A model generated the notes under the pieces. It searched no databases, was not told where the DNA came from, and saw only the letters and a program-made list of their open reading frames with translations. From assembly GCA_027257055.1 (NCBI GenBank), contig JAPVLO010000277.1, forward strand, positions 1,612,001 through 1,676,000: a stretch of DNA of 64,000 nucleotides, in the 5' to 3' direction. Below, piece after piece: positions 1 to 12,818 of this stretch. This DNA is from Cephalopachus bancanus. Its lineage: Eukaryota; Chordata; Mammalia; Primates; Tarsiidae. Each line of letters opens with the position of its first letter. Within the stretch, counting starts at the first letter, position 1. Made by a program: the position numbers and the translations under genes.

Positions 1-1275
1 ACTACTAGGATGGCTAGAATAAAAAAGTCAGATAATAGGTGTTGGTGAAGATGTGGAGAAATTAAAACCCTCATACATTTCTGTTGAGAATGTAAAATGG
101 TGCCGTTACTTTGGAAAACAATTTGGCAGTTTTTCAAAGAGCTAAATATAGAGTTACAATTCGATCAGCAGTTCCACTCCTAGGTATATACCCAAGAGAA
201 ATGAAAACATATGTCTGCACAAACACTCGTACATGAATATTGACAGCAGTATTATTCATAATTGCCAAAAGATAGAAACCCGGATGTCTGTCAACTGTGA
301 ATGGATAAAATGTGATTTATTCATAAAATGAAATATTATTTGGCCACAAATTAGAGTATTGATACATGTTACAACATAGATGAACCTTGACACCATCATG
401 TGAGGTGAAAGAAGCCAGTCATAAAAGACTGCATATTACACGGTTCATTTACATGAAATGTTCAGAATGGACAAATCTACCAGGAGGACCCCAAAACCCT
501 GAATTTATTGATAAAAAGTTGTGTATTTATTCTTACATGTTTCAACTTCAATCACCTTCAACGTACTGTCCGTATGATGCAATACACCAATCAAGACACT
601 TTTCCCACTGCTCGAAACAGGTTTTGAACTAGTCAGTATTGAAGCCTTTTAGTGTTTCTGCCATTTTTTTCCACCTCTTTCCCGTCAGCAAAATGTTTCC
701 CTTTGGGGACTTTTTTCACCCAGGGAAACAAACCAAAAAAAGGTTGCTTGGGGTGAGATCTGGTAAATAGGGACGGTAGGGTACGGGGACATGCCAGTTT
801 TGGTTAAACACTGCTGGACGCTCAGCACGGTTTGGGCAGGTTTGTTGTCATAACCAGTCCCCTGTTTGCCACATCTCAGGACGTTTCTTCTGCAAATGGT
901 GATGCAACTTTCTCAAAACCTCCAGATGAAAACTTTAGGTGACCGTTTGATCCAGAGGAACAAATTCTCAGTCTACTACAAGGGGCCTACTTTCCAAAAT
1001 ATTCTAGTTTTTTGGGGGGGTCCCCCTTTCTATAGAGACAGAAAATAGATAAGTGGTTCCTCAGAGCCAGGGAAACCGGGAGGGGGGGAGTTCGGAGGGA
1101 CTAGGAGAACAGGAACTAAAGCATATGGAATTTCTCTTGGAGGGAATGGAAATGCTCTAGAGTTGATTTTGCTGATGGTTGCACAGCTCTGTGAATACAC
1201 TAAAAAACGGCTGAATTGTACACCTTAAATCGATGAATTGTGTGGTATGTAAATCATATCTCAACACAACTCACA
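1..1275 (+). mobile_element. Old L1 (L1M-type) 3' end, split by a mariner element
   Basis: Bases 1-479 read as the decayed C-terminal end of L1 ORF2 and the start of the 3' UTR. Bases 1033 to about 1275 continue the same 3' UTR, including the part ending in 'gtatgtaaatcatatctcaa'. The two halves join cleanly once 480-1030 is removed. The frame is full of stops, so this is a fossil. The exact subfamily cannot be assigned by eye. Confidence 0.75.
480..1030 (-). mobile_element. Mariner-family DNA transposon fossil (shortened)
   Basis: The 551-bp insert lies between TA dinucleotides (478-479 and 1031-1032), the mariner target. Its ends form imperfect inverted repeats: aggaggaccccaaaa on the left against agggggacccccccaaaa on the complement of the right. 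Translating the minus strand between them gives a stretch containing RPYLPDLTPSNLFF followed by KGKHFADGKEVEK. This resembles the Tc1/mariner transposase catalytic region (YSPDLAPxD followed by lKGkrF). Frameshifts and stops interrupt it, and the element is far below the usual 1.3 kb, so only a C-terminal part survives. The subfamily is not identified. Confidence 0.72.
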
Positions 1276-1500
1276 AAAAGGAGGAAGAGGTGGCGGTGGT
1301 GACTGCAGCAGCAGCAAAGGGTAGATGTACAAATTATTGTGGCGTGAATGCTTAGCCTGCACCAAGACACGTTTCAGAGAACAGAGTCTAAACCAGGTCT
1401 GGGCAGTAGAAATTTTGGTGGTGCCAATGTGGTAACCTCTAGCTATGTGTGGGTACTAAACACCTGAAATGTGTCTAGCGAGACCAAGAAACTGAGTTTT

Positions 1501-1795
1501 CTTTTTCTTTTTCTTTTTGAGTTGCAGTCTCACTCTGTCGTCCACACTGGAGTGGAGTGGCACACTCCCGGCCACTGCAGCCTTGACCTGCTGGGTTCCT
1601 GCGATCCTTCTGCCTCAGCCTTCCGAGTAGCCGGAATTACAGGCATGCGCCACCACGCCCGGCTAATTTTTGATTTATTGTAGAGACGAGGTCTCGCCAA
1701 GTTGTCCAGGCGGGTCTCGAACCTGCAGGCTCAGGCAATCCACTAGCCTCGGCCTCCCAAAGTGCTGGGGTGACAGGCTGAGCCACTGAGCCTGG
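1501..1795 (-). mobile_element. Alu
   Basis: Full dimer, reverse orientation, T-tract at the left end. A perfect 16-bp TSD, caagaaactgagtttt, lies at 1485-1500 and 1796-1811. Confidence 0.95.
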
Positions 1796-1811
1796 CAAGA
1801 AACTGAGTTTT

Positions 1812-2859
1812 CAAATTTCTTCCTATGTGTTTGTAGTGTGGGTTGTTCTGGTTCTAAGGAAACAAATTTTTCACCAAGGAAACTCCTGATTTTTACATGT
1901 TCGTGCATTATGAGAAAGATTCTTAAAACAAACTAGACAGATGAAACTGGTATGCTGGTTAACTCACACTTGCCTCCACAGGCATAATGACCAAAATAAA
2001 ACATTTTCAAGAGGCTCTTAAATCTAAGGCTGTACAAATGCCCTCTGTCCAGTGGTTCCCTAAGTCACAGCAGGAACTTCTGGTTCACCTGCAGCTGGCC
2101 CCACACCCCTTTTCCTCACTGCTGAAGGAAATTTCCCCCACCCACCCCTGCAATCGTGACAAAAAATCAGACTCTGTTCCAATGACGCTTTCTCAAAAGG
2201 GGCTTGTGCAGGTGGGTCTCTGTTGTCAACTCTCACTTGCCTGCTTGAAGCCCACCTTTAGTGGAAGGACAAGTTGTAATATATAAATGCTAGTCATGAG
2301 CAGAGCTGAGAGCTATTTTTAAACTAATTAAGAGCCCTTCGGTTTAAAAAAAGTTTGCATTAATTTGTGGAACCTCTAGCGCTAGCCAATCCATGCGATG
2401 CCAGATGTGTGGACTAATTACATCCCTGGTAGATCTAACAAAGTGGTGCAGAAATGCAAATCGGAGTGACTGGGACAGCCTGCCTCCCAAGGGAATCCCA
2501 GGCACCCTTGGGAAGTCTTTCAAATGCAGTGCAGCTCCTGTGTTGATGGCTTCCAGAAGTTACAAAGGACATCAATGAATAAGACAAGGAATCGCAAAGT
2601 CCCCAAAGCGCAAAAAACTTTACAAAATTATGCCAAAACACATAATGCTTTGGATATGTGGCCCGTTAGGAAAAACTCTCCAGCTGATAGAAAGAAGACG
2701 TAAAATGTGCCTGAATGCGCCAAGCTACAGATTACATACTATAATGGCATGTATAGGTATTTTAAATAGTTTTTTAAAAAATCAATCTTCTGGAGACTGA
2801 AACATCCCATAGTTCCCTTCTTGGAAAAGAAGATTTTCAAATGAGAAGATGCTTTTGAT
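1812..2859. other. Repeat-poor intergenic stretch
   Basis: I see no gene or repeat I can name here. Open frames are short and unsupported by any recognised domain. Base composition is ordinary, with slight AT enrichment after 2280. Confidence 0.5.
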
Positions 2860-2874
2860 GTTAACTTAGTTATT

Positions 2875-3180
2875 GGCTGGACTTGGTGGCTTGTAATACC
2901 AGCACTTTGGGAGGCTGAGGCAAGTGGATTGTCTGAGCCTGTGAGTTCGAGACCCGTCCAGGCAACTCGGCGAGACCGCATCTCTACAATAAATCAAAAA
3001 TTAGCTAGGCGTGGTAGCGCACACCTGTAGTTCCAGCTACTTGGAAGGCTGAGGCGGAAGGATCACCAGAGTCCAGTGGGTTGAGGCTGTGGTGGCCGGG
3101 AGCGGCCACTGCACTCCAGTCTGGGTGATGGAGTGAAACAACAACTCCAAAAAAATTAAAAAATAAAATAAAGAAATAAA
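2875..3180 (+). mobile_element. Alu
   Basis: Forward dimer ending in an AT-rich tail. A perfect 15-bp TSD, gttaacttagttatt, lies at 2860-2874 and 3181-3195. Confidence 0.95.
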
Positions 3181-3195
3181 GTTAACTTAGTTATT

Positions 3196-3671
3196 AAAAC
3201 ATTCATCAAAAAGTTATTTCTCAAAACAACGTTAATATACTTAGCATCTATAAATGAACGCTTAAAATGGTTAAAAAAAAGATAACCCTAATGAGTATAA
3301 AATTTTTTTTAAATTAAGCCATGTATAAACAGCTAAGTCATTAATAGGAGTGTAAAAAGTATTTGTGTTTTAAATACTAAATTTTGTCTCTGAAAAGTTT
3401 TGGATCAGAAAAAGGAAAGATGCAACTTTAGTTCAGTAACATGCAGTTTCCTAAAGAAATGCAAATTATCATCAGGCCAACAATTAGTTACTTAATGGCC
3501 TTGCAAAAACTCTTCTGTGTTAAAATTTCAAATAAAATTTAAATCGCTTTAGTTATTATTTAGTAAAAATAAGTAAGAATTGTATAAAATTCCATGTTTC
3601 AAGTCCACTTAATACTCTTAATTACTAATTTTGGTTTTAAAAAGATAGCTATGTATGTATAGGTTATAATT
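3196..3671. other. AT-rich intergenic DNA
   Basis: Strongly AT-rich sequence without long open frames or a repeat I can name. Confidence 0.5.
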
Positions 3672-3882
3672 TCTTTCTTTTTTGAGTCAGAGTCTCACTT
3701 CCTTCAAGTAACTGAAATCACAGGTATGAGCCACCACGCCCGGCCGATTTTATTTATTTATTGTAAAGACAAGGGCTCGCCATGTTGCCCAGACTGATCT
3801 CAAACCCCTGGACTCAGGCAATCCTCTAGCCTCGGCCTCCCAAAGTGCTGGGATTACAGGCTTGAGCCACCGCACTCGGCCT
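3672..3882 (-). mobile_element. Alu, internally deleted
   Basis: The right monomer jumps from 'gtctcacttcc' straight to 'aagtaactgaaatcacaggta', losing about 80 bp. The left monomer is complete. Confidence 0.88.
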
Positions 3883-4426
3883 ATATTGTCTTTAATGCCA
3901 ACTTAAAATACATTTTCTAAGATTCCTAATTGACTTGAGACCTTTAATTCATTATCGATTGAGTTAATTAGTGAATAGTCTTTATGTAACTGGTAATTTT
4001 CCAAAGAAAATTTTTAAATTTATAAATGGAAAGTCCATGCTTATGTGGTTTTGGCTAATGTCCTCCTGTCATATAAACATGTATATTCCTTATAACACTC
4101 AAATTAAGATAGCACAAATAGATCTATTTTAAACATTGCCTAATAGACTTGCTAAGATTAGTCGTGTTTATAAAATTGGAGTCTCAGAGCATTAAGCAGT
4201 GGTGTCATGTGAGCATTGTTTGGTGTGAACATGCGCATCCGTACGCATATGCTTCAACGCATCCACACCTAGCGTTTAGCCTGGGCTCCCCTAAGCAGAG
4301 TGTGGGACCAAGATTTGCATTCAGGTCCTTTTTGGAAAGTGGGAGCCAGGGGCAGGAGGAGGGGTGGGGAGAGTGGGAGAGTATCAAGGTGGCCAAAGCC
4401 AGAGCAGTTGCTTCTTGAACCTTCAG

Positions 4427-4428
<2 letters not shown>
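3883..4428. other. Intergenic DNA, AT-rich then mixed
   Basis: AT-rich to about 4200, then mixed composition up to the GT repeat. No gene recognised. Confidence 0.45.

Positions 4429-4484
<56 letters not shown>
4429..4484 (+). repeat. (GT)28 microsatellite
   Basis: 56 uninterrupted bases of alternating GT. Long pure GT tracts of this kind are usually polymorphic and can adopt Z-DNA. Confidence 0.98.
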
Positions 4485-4489
<5 letters not shown>

Positions 4490-4569
4490 AAGAACTGTAT
4501 TTTTTAGTTCAGAGGGCACGCGTGTATGTTTGTTTCATGGGTGTGTTGCGTGAAGGTGAGGTTTGTGCT

Positions 4570-4830
4570 TCTATTGAAACCATCACCTAAATAGTGAGCA
4601 CGTATCAACAGGTAGTTTTCTGACGCTTTTCCCCTCCCCCCCTCCTTCCTCCCTCCCTCCCCCGCCTTTGGGAGTCCCCAGTGTCTGTGGTTCCTATCTT
4701 TATGACCCTAGGAGCTTAGCCAAGCACTAAGTACCAGCACTTAGCTAAGTACTCTGTTTAGCTCTCGCTTATAAGTGAGAACACACAGTCTTTGGTTTCC
4801 TTTTCCTGGGTTCACTGCCTTAAAGTAATG
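4570..4830 (-). mobile_element. L1 3' UTR fragment
   Basis: Reads as the antisense of an L1 3' end: 'cacctaaatagtgagca', a C-rich tract at 4631-4665, 'ggagtccccagtgtctgtgg', then 'cgcttataagtgagaacaca'. Both ends are truncated. Confidence 0.7.
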
Positions 4831-5184
4831 GCCCGCAGCCTTCAGGACCTTCTGAGGACACCCGGGGAATGCATGCAGGTGGCGGGGTAGGCCTTTTCCA
4901 TCCACTTTCCCGCCCTGGCTTGTGGAGTAAACAAACAGCTGGGGCTGTGCAGGGCTTCAAGAAGCCCTGGGGTGGGAGGGCAAGTAAGTAGCCCCTCAGA
5001 GCCTGCCTGGCAGGGTGTCTGCTGCAAGGCACTGGACCTGCGCTGGCTTGGCGACGGGGCCACGCCATCCACATGGGGCCACGAGGTGAGGCAGGTCTGT
5101 GGCAATCAACAAAGGTGAAGGGCTGGCTGCCCCGGCCCAGTGGTGTCTGGCGGTCACCTTACCATGTTCTTCATGAGATCAATT
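4831..5184. other. GC-moderate intergenic DNA
   Basis: Two overlapping minus-strand open frames exist, but neither resembles a known protein. No repeat named. Confidence 0.4.
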
Positions 5185-5195
5185 TGCAATTGTTT

Positions 5196-5470
5196 ATTTT
5201 TATTTATTTATTTATTTGAGTTGGAGTCTCACTCCGTCGCCCAGACCACCGCAGCCTCGACCTGTTGGGTTCCGGCGAATCCCCCGCCTCAGTCTTCCAA
5301 GGAGCCGGAACTACAGGCGCGCGCCACCACGCCTGGCTAATTTTTGATGTGTTGTAGAGACGAGGTCTCGCCAAGTTGTCCGGGCAGGTCTCGAACCCGC
5401 GAGCCCAGGCAATCCACTCACCTCGGCCTCCCAAAGCGCGGGATTATAGGCTGAGCCACCGAGCCCGGCC
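5196..5470 (-). mobile_element. Alu
   Basis: Reverse dimer with a TTTA-rich tail. An 11-bp TSD, tgcaattgttt, lies at 5185-5195 and 5471-5481. Confidence 0.94.
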
Positions 5471-5649
5471 TGCAATTGTTTAAAAAACAGTTTTATGTTT
5501 ACAGAGAAATCAGAAAGGACAGGATTCCCACATATGTCTCCCCCACATCCCCCAGTTTCCTGTCTCTTACATGCTGTTCTAGTGCGATGCCTTCGCAATC
5601 ATTGGTGAACCAATGCTGATGTGTCTCGTGCTCTGTGCCACTGGAGGAT

Positions 5650-6165
5650 GGCTGCAGTTAGCAATAATATACTTTATCATTTCGAACAGCTAGAAGGAGG
5701 ATGTTCAATGTTCACAGCAGGCTGGGCGTTGTGGCTCACGTCCATAATTCCAGCACTTTGAGAGGTGGAGGTGAGAGGATTGCCTGATCCCAGGGGTTTG
5801 AGACCTGCCTGGGCAACTTGGCGAGACCTCGTCTCTATAATAAATCAAGAAAAATTAGCCTGGTATGGTGGCACACACCTGTAGTTCCAGCTACTCAGAA
5901 AGCTGAGGCAGAAGGATCGCCTGAACCCAGCAGGCTACGGTGGCCGTGAGCATACCACTGCACTCCAACCTGGGCGAGGGAGAGAGACTGACTCAAAAAA
6001 AAAAAAGTTCACAGCATACATAAATGATAAATGTTTGAGATGATAGATTTACTAATTACTCTGATCACTATGCACTGTGTGTACTGAAACGTCACTGTGT
6101 ACTCCATAAATATGTCCAATTATTATTTATCAATTAAAAAATCAAATCAAATTATGCGTCCAAAA
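5650..6165 (+). mobile_element. L1 3'-end fragment, inserted in older L1M
   Basis: Reads as a plus-strand L1 3' UTR: 'gaacagctagaaggaggatg', an Alu, then 'ataaatgataaatgtttgag' to 'tatttatcaattaaaaaatc'. It lies within the older antisense L1M fragment. Confidence 0.6.
5721..6006 (+). mobile_element. Alu
   Basis: Forward dimer. A 10-bp TSD, gttcacagca, lies at 5710-5719 and 6007-6016. Confidence 0.93.
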
Positions 6166-6365
6166 AAGATTTTCATAGACACTCTATCAAAAAAATTTTT
6201 TTAATTTGCAATACCAGAAAAAGATCCACTATTAACTAAAGGCTATAGTTTACATTAGGATTCCTTCTTTGGGTTGTGGGTTTCGACAAATACATAATGA
6301 CGGGTGTCCGTCGTTATTGTCTCACATGGAATAGTTTCGCTGCCCTTAAAATTCCATTTCTCTGG

Positions 6366-7210
6366 TTTGTTGCTGTTTCCAAGATCCAGCCCCAAATTCA
6401 CAACCTGACGGGTTTGTGGTTTTCTTTTTTTGTTTTCTATCTCCCCCATCTTTGATTTTCCTACAATGGCCACGGGGTGGCACCGAGCTCAGTGCACACA
6501 CCCCTTGCTGGGGCAGGGGAGGGGGGTGGAAGGATGGGGGGTAGCGTGTGCACACGCTTGCAAGGAAAAAATCTGAATCTGGGCACAAAACTACTGGAGG
6601 GAATTTTTCACTAAATCTTCATTTATGTAACTAACGGTTTCACCCTCAACCAGCATAGCCCTAGGATATCCGAAAGGGTGTGGTGAAGACATCCATGAAC
6701 AGCTGGGTGCGTGCAAACTGGATCTCAGACAGTTAGCCAAGAGGTCCTCCTAAGCGCATGTGATTTCAGAGTCGGTAGAGTCCCTCCCTCGCAAAGCGCC
6801 TCTTGACTGTGTTGCGGAGGCATGAATACAGCCATGTCACTGGCTCCCACCCGGAGAACACCTTCCGTCCACCCCACAGGCGTTGACTCATTTTGGAACG
6901 AGTTGTTGTAGCTATTCGGCAGGCTCCTGGGGTCATGTAAATTTTTTTTTACTCTCCAACTGTATATCCACATTTCCCAAACTTAGAAAATGTGAAACCC
7001 TAAGACTGACTTGTAGCCCACATCTTTAAAATAAAATGAAAGGAAAAAAAAAAAAAGAAAAAGAAAAGGTGAAACAGATTGACAGGCTTGTCAAAACCAA
7101 GTTGGCTAATCCAGCGGCAGGAAGTGGAATGTCTTGATCTTCTCTTTCATTTTTCCTACTCACGAAAACCCATTGCCCGGCACAAGAACAACAAGTCCTT
7201 GAGAAGCAGT
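6366..7210. other. Intergenic DNA
   Basis: Mixed composition with short A-rich runs (7040-7070). No gene or named repeat. Confidence 0.4.
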
Positions 7211-7213
7211 TCC

Positions 7214-7508
7214 TAGCCGGGCTCCGTGGCTCAGCCTGTCATCCCGTGCCTTTGGGAGGTTGAGGTGAGTGGATTGCCTGAGCCCGCGGGTTCGAGACCC
7301 ACCTGGGCAGCGAGACCTCATCTCTACAATAAATCAAAAAATCAGCCGGGCGTGGTAGTCCGCGCCTGTAGTTCTAGCTACTTGGAAGGCTGAGGTGGAA
7401 GGATCGCCGGAGCCCGGCAGGTCGAGGCTGCGGGGACCGGGAGCGGCCACTGCACTCCAGTCTGGGCGACGGAGTGAGACTCCAACTCAAAAAAAAAAAA
7501 AAAAAAAA
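7214..7508 (+). mobile_element. Alu (young-type)
   Basis: Forward dimer with the 'gcccgcgggttcgagaccca' left-monomer motif and 'ggaccgggagcggcc' in the right monomer. A short TSD of the form agaagcag is seen on both sides. Confidence 0.92.
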
Positions 7509-8020
7509 GAAGCAGCAGCTCCTGGCAGGCCAGTGCGTCTCAACACAGAATCCCCACAAGAGGACTCTGCTCGGGTCACCACACAACCTAGTTTTCCCAG
7601 GACGCCCTCAGTTTGCTGGTTTATGCTCGGGTCCCAGCCACTTATTCATATCTGCCCCCTTCTGCTCCCTCTCGCTCTCAAAATTGTTCCAGTTTGGATG
7701 ATAAATTATATGGTCACCCGACGCTAAGCTGTTACATTTTGAGATTTCCACTTTGGTAAAAGACCGGGCGGAGCTGTCCAGTGTTCTCTTCAACAAGTCA
7801 CCACCGTCGTGCACCTGACTCTTCACTGAGGCTGGAGCCCTGAGCTTCAAACCCGAGATGAGGAAGACCAGTGTACAAAGCCCAGGAGGAGGATACTTGT
7901 TCTGTCTGCTTATCAGACACTATTACAGTGGCTTTCACAAGTAAACCCTGGGGTTGCACAAATTCATACAAAATACTTTTTTATTTGGGGATCGAAATTA
8001 ATTTTGTATCCCAAAAGTAA
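7509..8020. other. Intergenic DNA
   Basis: No repeat or gene recognised. The open frames on either strand have no visible domain. Confidence 0.4.
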
Positions 8021-8029
8021 AGTAAGACT

Positions 8030-8317
8030 TTTTTTTTTTGAGTCAGAGTCTCACTCCGTGGCCCTGGCTGGAGTGCAGTGGCACACTCACGGCCACCCCA
8101 GTGTCAACCTGCTGGGCTCAAGCGATCCTTCCGCTTCAGCCTTCCAAGTGGCTGCTGGAACTACAGTCGCGCGCTACCACGCTCTGCTAATTTTTTACTG
8201 TAGAGACAAGGTCTTGCCAAGTTGTCTGACCTGGTCTCGAACCCACGGGCTCAGACAGTCCACTCGCCTCAGTCTCCCAAATTGCTGGGATTACAGGCTG
8301 AGCCATGGAGCCCAGCC
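8030..8317 (-). mobile_element. Alu
   Basis: Reverse dimer. A 9-bp TSD, agtaagact, lies at 8021-8029 and 8318-8326. Confidence 0.94.
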
Positions 8318-8376
8318 AGTAAGACTCTTTAATGTAATCATCCATAACCCGTAGGCTTTACATTAATTTTAATTTT

Positions 8377-8672
<296 letters not shown>

Positions 8673-8977
8673 ACGGATTCTTTAAAACCAAAGTTTTTCA
8701 AGATGAATTCCGACAAAATGCAAGCATATGATCTACCAAGATCAACCAGAACAGAACGGTTTTAGATTATGAACAGCCTAACAGAAGAGACTCATGAGTT
8801 GCTACTTGCTTGGGGCTGTTTCTGTTCTGAATATTCTATATGCTCCTGAAATCATGATACTCCAATATTTGCAGTTAGTCTTAATTCTGATCATATATGC
8901 GCTATCTCAAATTGGAATGCCCACCTGTAGATAAAAATTTATTAAAAGCAGGCATTAAACTTAAGAGCTACGTTTTG

Positions 8978-9269
8978 TGGCCAGGCTTGGTGGCTCAGTC
9001 TGTAATCCCAACACTTTGGGAGGCTGAGGCAAGTGGATTGCCTGAGTCCACGGGTTCGAAACCAGCCCGGACAATTTGGCGAGACCTCATCTCTTCAATA
9101 AATCAAAAATTAGCCAAGCGTGGTAGCACACACCTGTAGCTCCAGCTACTCAGAAGGTTGAGGCAGAAGGATCACCAGTCGACGCTGGGATGGCCGTGAG
9201 TGTCCCACTGCACTCCAGCCTGGACGATGGAGTGAGACTTCAACTCAAAAAAAGAAAAAGAAGAAAAAA
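8978..9269 (+). mobile_element. Alu
   Basis: Forward dimer of the older right-monomer type ('gtcgacgctgggatggccgt'). The TSD agctacgtttt / agctacatttt has one mismatch. Confidence 0.93.
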
Positions 9270-9452
9270 AGCTACATTTTATTCATGGTGTTTAGACTGA
9301 TAAAGGACATTTCCTTGTCAGTTTCAGGATAGACTGTGATTACATATTTTAAATTTTCAAATTTTCTATAGGACACAGTACAGGTCCTTGTGTATGATAA
9401 CTACAAAATCAGACAGTTATATTTTACTTTTTCCTCTTTTTAAATTTTAGAG

Positions 9453-9745
9453 GCCAGGCTCAATGGCTCAGCCTGTAATCCCAGTGCTTTGGGAGGCCGA
9501 GGCGAGTGGATTGCCTGAGCCCGCGGGTTCGAGACCTGCCTGGGCAATTTGGCGAGACTCGTCTCTATAATAAATCAAAAATCAGCCGGGTGTGGTAGTG
9601 CATGCCTGTAATTCCGGCTACTTGGAAGACTGAGGTGGAAGGATCGCAGGAGCCCAGCAGGTCGAGGCTGCGGTGGCCAGGAGTGGCCACTGCACTCCAG
9701 TCTGGGCGACAGAGTGAGACTCCAACTCAAAAATAGATAAATGAA
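9453..9745 (+). mobile_element. Alu in L1 3' end
   Basis: Forward dimer with an AAAT-rich tail. TSD aaattttaga on both sides. Confidence 0.92.
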
Positions 9746-10025
9746 TAAATAAATTTTAGATAGTGGTAGGGATTGGGTCTCCGGTGGCCTGTTCTCCAAA
9801 TAGTGAATGTTGTGCCCCTTAGGTAGTTTCTGAAGCCTAACCTCCTACCCCGTTTCCTTCTTGGTGTCCCCAGGGTCTATTATTTTCATCTTTGTGACCA
9901 CTTAGCCCTCACATATGAGTAAGAACATGCGGTGTTTAGATTTAAGTAGGACGATGATCTCCAGCTCCATCCACATTGCTGCAAAGGACATGATTTCATT
10001 CTTTGTTTATGACTGCATAGTTTTC

Positions 10026-10316
10026 TTTTTTTTTTTTTTGAGTTGGAGTCTTACTCTGTCGCCCAGACTGGAGTGCAGTGGCCGCTCCTGGCCACCGCAG
10101 CCTCAACCTGCTAGGCTCCGGCGATCCTTCCGCCTCAGCCTCCAAGTAGCTAGAACTACAGGCGCGTGCTACCACGCATGGCTAGTTTTTGATTTATTGT
10201 AGAGACGAGGTCTCGCCAAGTTGCCCAGGTGGGTCTTGAACCCGCGGGCTCAGGCAATCCGCTCACCTCAGCCTCCCAAAGGCACGGGATTACAGGCTGA
10301 GCCACCGAGCCCGGCT
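10026..10316 (-). mobile_element. Alu in L1 ORF2
   Basis: Reverse dimer. The TSD actgcatagttttc / actgcctagttttc has one mismatch. Confidence 0.93.
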
Positions 10317-11879
10317 ACTGCCTAGTTTTCCATGGTGTGTATATACCACATCTTCATTATCCACTGATAGGCTGATGGGCATCTAGGTTGATTCCGCATC
10401 TTTGTGATTGTGAACTTGTGCTGCGATGAGCATGTGGATGCAGACGTTTTTATCTCATGACCTCTGTTCCTTAGGGTAGATGCTTAGTAGTGGGATTCCT
10501 GGATCAAATGGGAGACCTACTTTTAGTTCTTTAAGTAATCTTCATACTGCCTTCCATAGAGGCTGTACTAATTTACACTCCCACCAACAGTGTGTAAGCA
10601 TTTCCTTTTCTCCACATCCACGTCAGCATCTGATGTTTGTTTGCTTGCTTGTTTAACAGTGACCATTCTGACTGGTGTAAGGTGGTATCTCCTTGTGGTT
10701 TTAATTTGCATTGCCCCGGTGATGAGCGATGTTGAGCATTTTTTTCTATGTTAGTTGGCCAGTTGTATATCTTCTTTTGAAAAATGTCTGTTCATGTCAT
10801 TAGCCCACTTTTTAATGGGGCTATTTGCTTTTTTCTTGATTTATTTAGTTCTTTGTAGATTCTGGGTATGAGTTCTTTGTCAGATATATAGTTTGTGAAT
10901 ATCTTCTCCCATTCCGTATGCTGCCTATTTGCTGATTATTTCTTTTGGCGTGCAGAAACTTTTTGGTTTAATTAAGTCTCACTTATTTTTGTTTTTGTTT
11001 AATTTGCTTTTGTGGTTTTAGCCATAAATTCTTTGCCTAGACCAATGTCCATAAGAGTTTTTCCTAGGTTTTCTTCTAGGATTTTTATCATTTCAGTTCT
11101 GACATGTAAGCCTTTAATCCATTTTGAGTTAATTTTTGTATATGGGGAGAGATAAGGATCAAGTTTCATTTTTCTGCACATAGCTATCCAATTTTCTCAG
11201 CACCATTTTTTGAATAGGGTGTCCTTTCCCCATTGTGTGTTTTTACCTCTTTGTCAAAGATCAGTTGGTTGTAGGTGTTTGGGTTTATTTCTGGATTCTC
11301 TGTTCTGTTCCGTTGGTCCATGCGACTGCTCTTGTATGAGTACCATGCTGTTTTGGTTACTACAGACTTGTAGTATAATTTGAAGTCAGGTAATGTGACG
11401 TCTCCAGCTTTGTTCTTTTTGTTTAGGATTAATAGCTTTGGGTATTCTGGCTCTTTTTTGGTTCCATATGAATTTTGAGATTTTTTTTTCTAATTCTGTG
11501 AAAAATGACATTGGTAGTTTGATAGGGTTTACATTGAATCTGTAGATTACTTTGGGTAATGTGGCCATTGTAATAATGTTGATTCTTCCAATCTATGAAC
11601 GTGGGATGTTTCTCCATTTGTTTGTGTCCTCTGCAATTTCTTTCATCAGTGTTTTGTAGTTTTTCTTGTAGAGATCTTTCACCTCCTTGGTAAGAGTACT
11701 AGATATTTTAGCTTTTTGGCTGCTATTGTAAGTGGAATTGAGTTCTTGCTTTGGTTCTCAGTTTGGTTGCTATTGATGTATTGCAGTGCTACTGGTTTTT
11801 GTGTGTTGAGTTTGTATCCTAAAACTTTACTAAATTCACTTATCAAGTTCAGGAGTCTTTTGGAGAATTTTATTTTTAA

Positions 11880-12173
11880 TTTTATTTTTATTTTTTTGAG
11901 TTGGAGTCTCACTCTGTCACCCAGACTGGAGTGCAGTGGCCGCTCCAGGCCACCGCAGCCTCAACCTGCTGGGCTCCGGCAATCCTTCCACCTCAGCCTT
12001 CCAAGTAGCCAGAACTATAGGCACGCGCTACCATGCCCGACTCGTTTTTTATTTATTGTAGAGATGAGGTCTCGCCAAGTTGCCCAGGTGGGTCTCGAAT
12101 CCATGGGCTCAGGCAATACACTCACCTCAGCCTCCCAAACACGGGATTACAGGCTGAGCCACCGCGCCCAGCC
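11880..12173 (-). mobile_element. Alu in L1 ORF2
   Basis: Reverse dimer following a long T/A tract. Short TSD tggagaa on both sides. Confidence 0.92.
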
Positions 12174-12744
12174 TGGAGAAATCTTTAGGGTTCCTAGTTA
12201 TAAGAGCATATCATTAGTATACAAAGATAGTTTGATTTCTTCTTTATTGTATTTACTTATTTATTTAATTTTATTTTTTGCCTGATTGCTCTGGCTAGGC
12301 ATTCCAGTACCTTGCTGAGAAGTCGTTGGTGAAAGTGGGCATCTTTGCCTTGTTCCAATTCTGAGGAAGTGTGTTCAACTTTCCTTCATTCAGGACGACA
12401 TTGGCAGTGGGTTTGTTACAAATAGCTTTTATTATTTTGAGGACTGTTCCCTCTATGCCTACTTTTTTGTTTTTATAGCTTTTATGAATCAAGTATAAGG
12501 TGAAAAGTGATAATTTTCAGATGCAAGAATATGATATGGCATCCCACCCAAACATATTTTAAAATTCCATGCTACTTATGATTATTACGCATAAGAACCA
12601 ATCACAAACTAAAAAAGAAAAATGCAAGGACTTCCTTTGCTTTTGGAAAACAGCTGAGAAACAACAAAATTCTTATTAGAAATGCAGAAAAATTTGTTTT
12701 ATACTGTAGTTAATGTGCCCTCTTTTAGGCATTAAGACACATTC

Positions 12745-12818
12745 CTTTTTTTTTTTTTGAGTTGGAGTCTCACTCTGTCGCCCAGACTGGAGTGCAGTGG
12801 CCGCTCCCGGCCACCATA
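12745..12818 (-). mobile_element. 5'-truncated Alu fragment in the RPE 3' UTR
   Basis: T-tract then only the end of the right monomer, stopping at 'ccgctcccggccacc'. It lies inside the RPE retrocopy 3' UTR. Confidence 0.88.

Larger units (their letters stand above)
5471..6365 (-). mobile_element. Old L1M 3'-end fragment
   Basis: 5482-5640 and 6225-6365 read as two parts of one ancient L1M 3' end in reverse ('aaatcagaaaggacaggatt' and 'ctatagtttacattaggatt'). A younger plus-strand L1 end separates them. Confidence 0.6.

Noticed and set aside
11716..12285. 189-codon open frame
   Set aside because: It is antisense L1 ORF2 running into a reverse Alu and back, with no independent protein signature.
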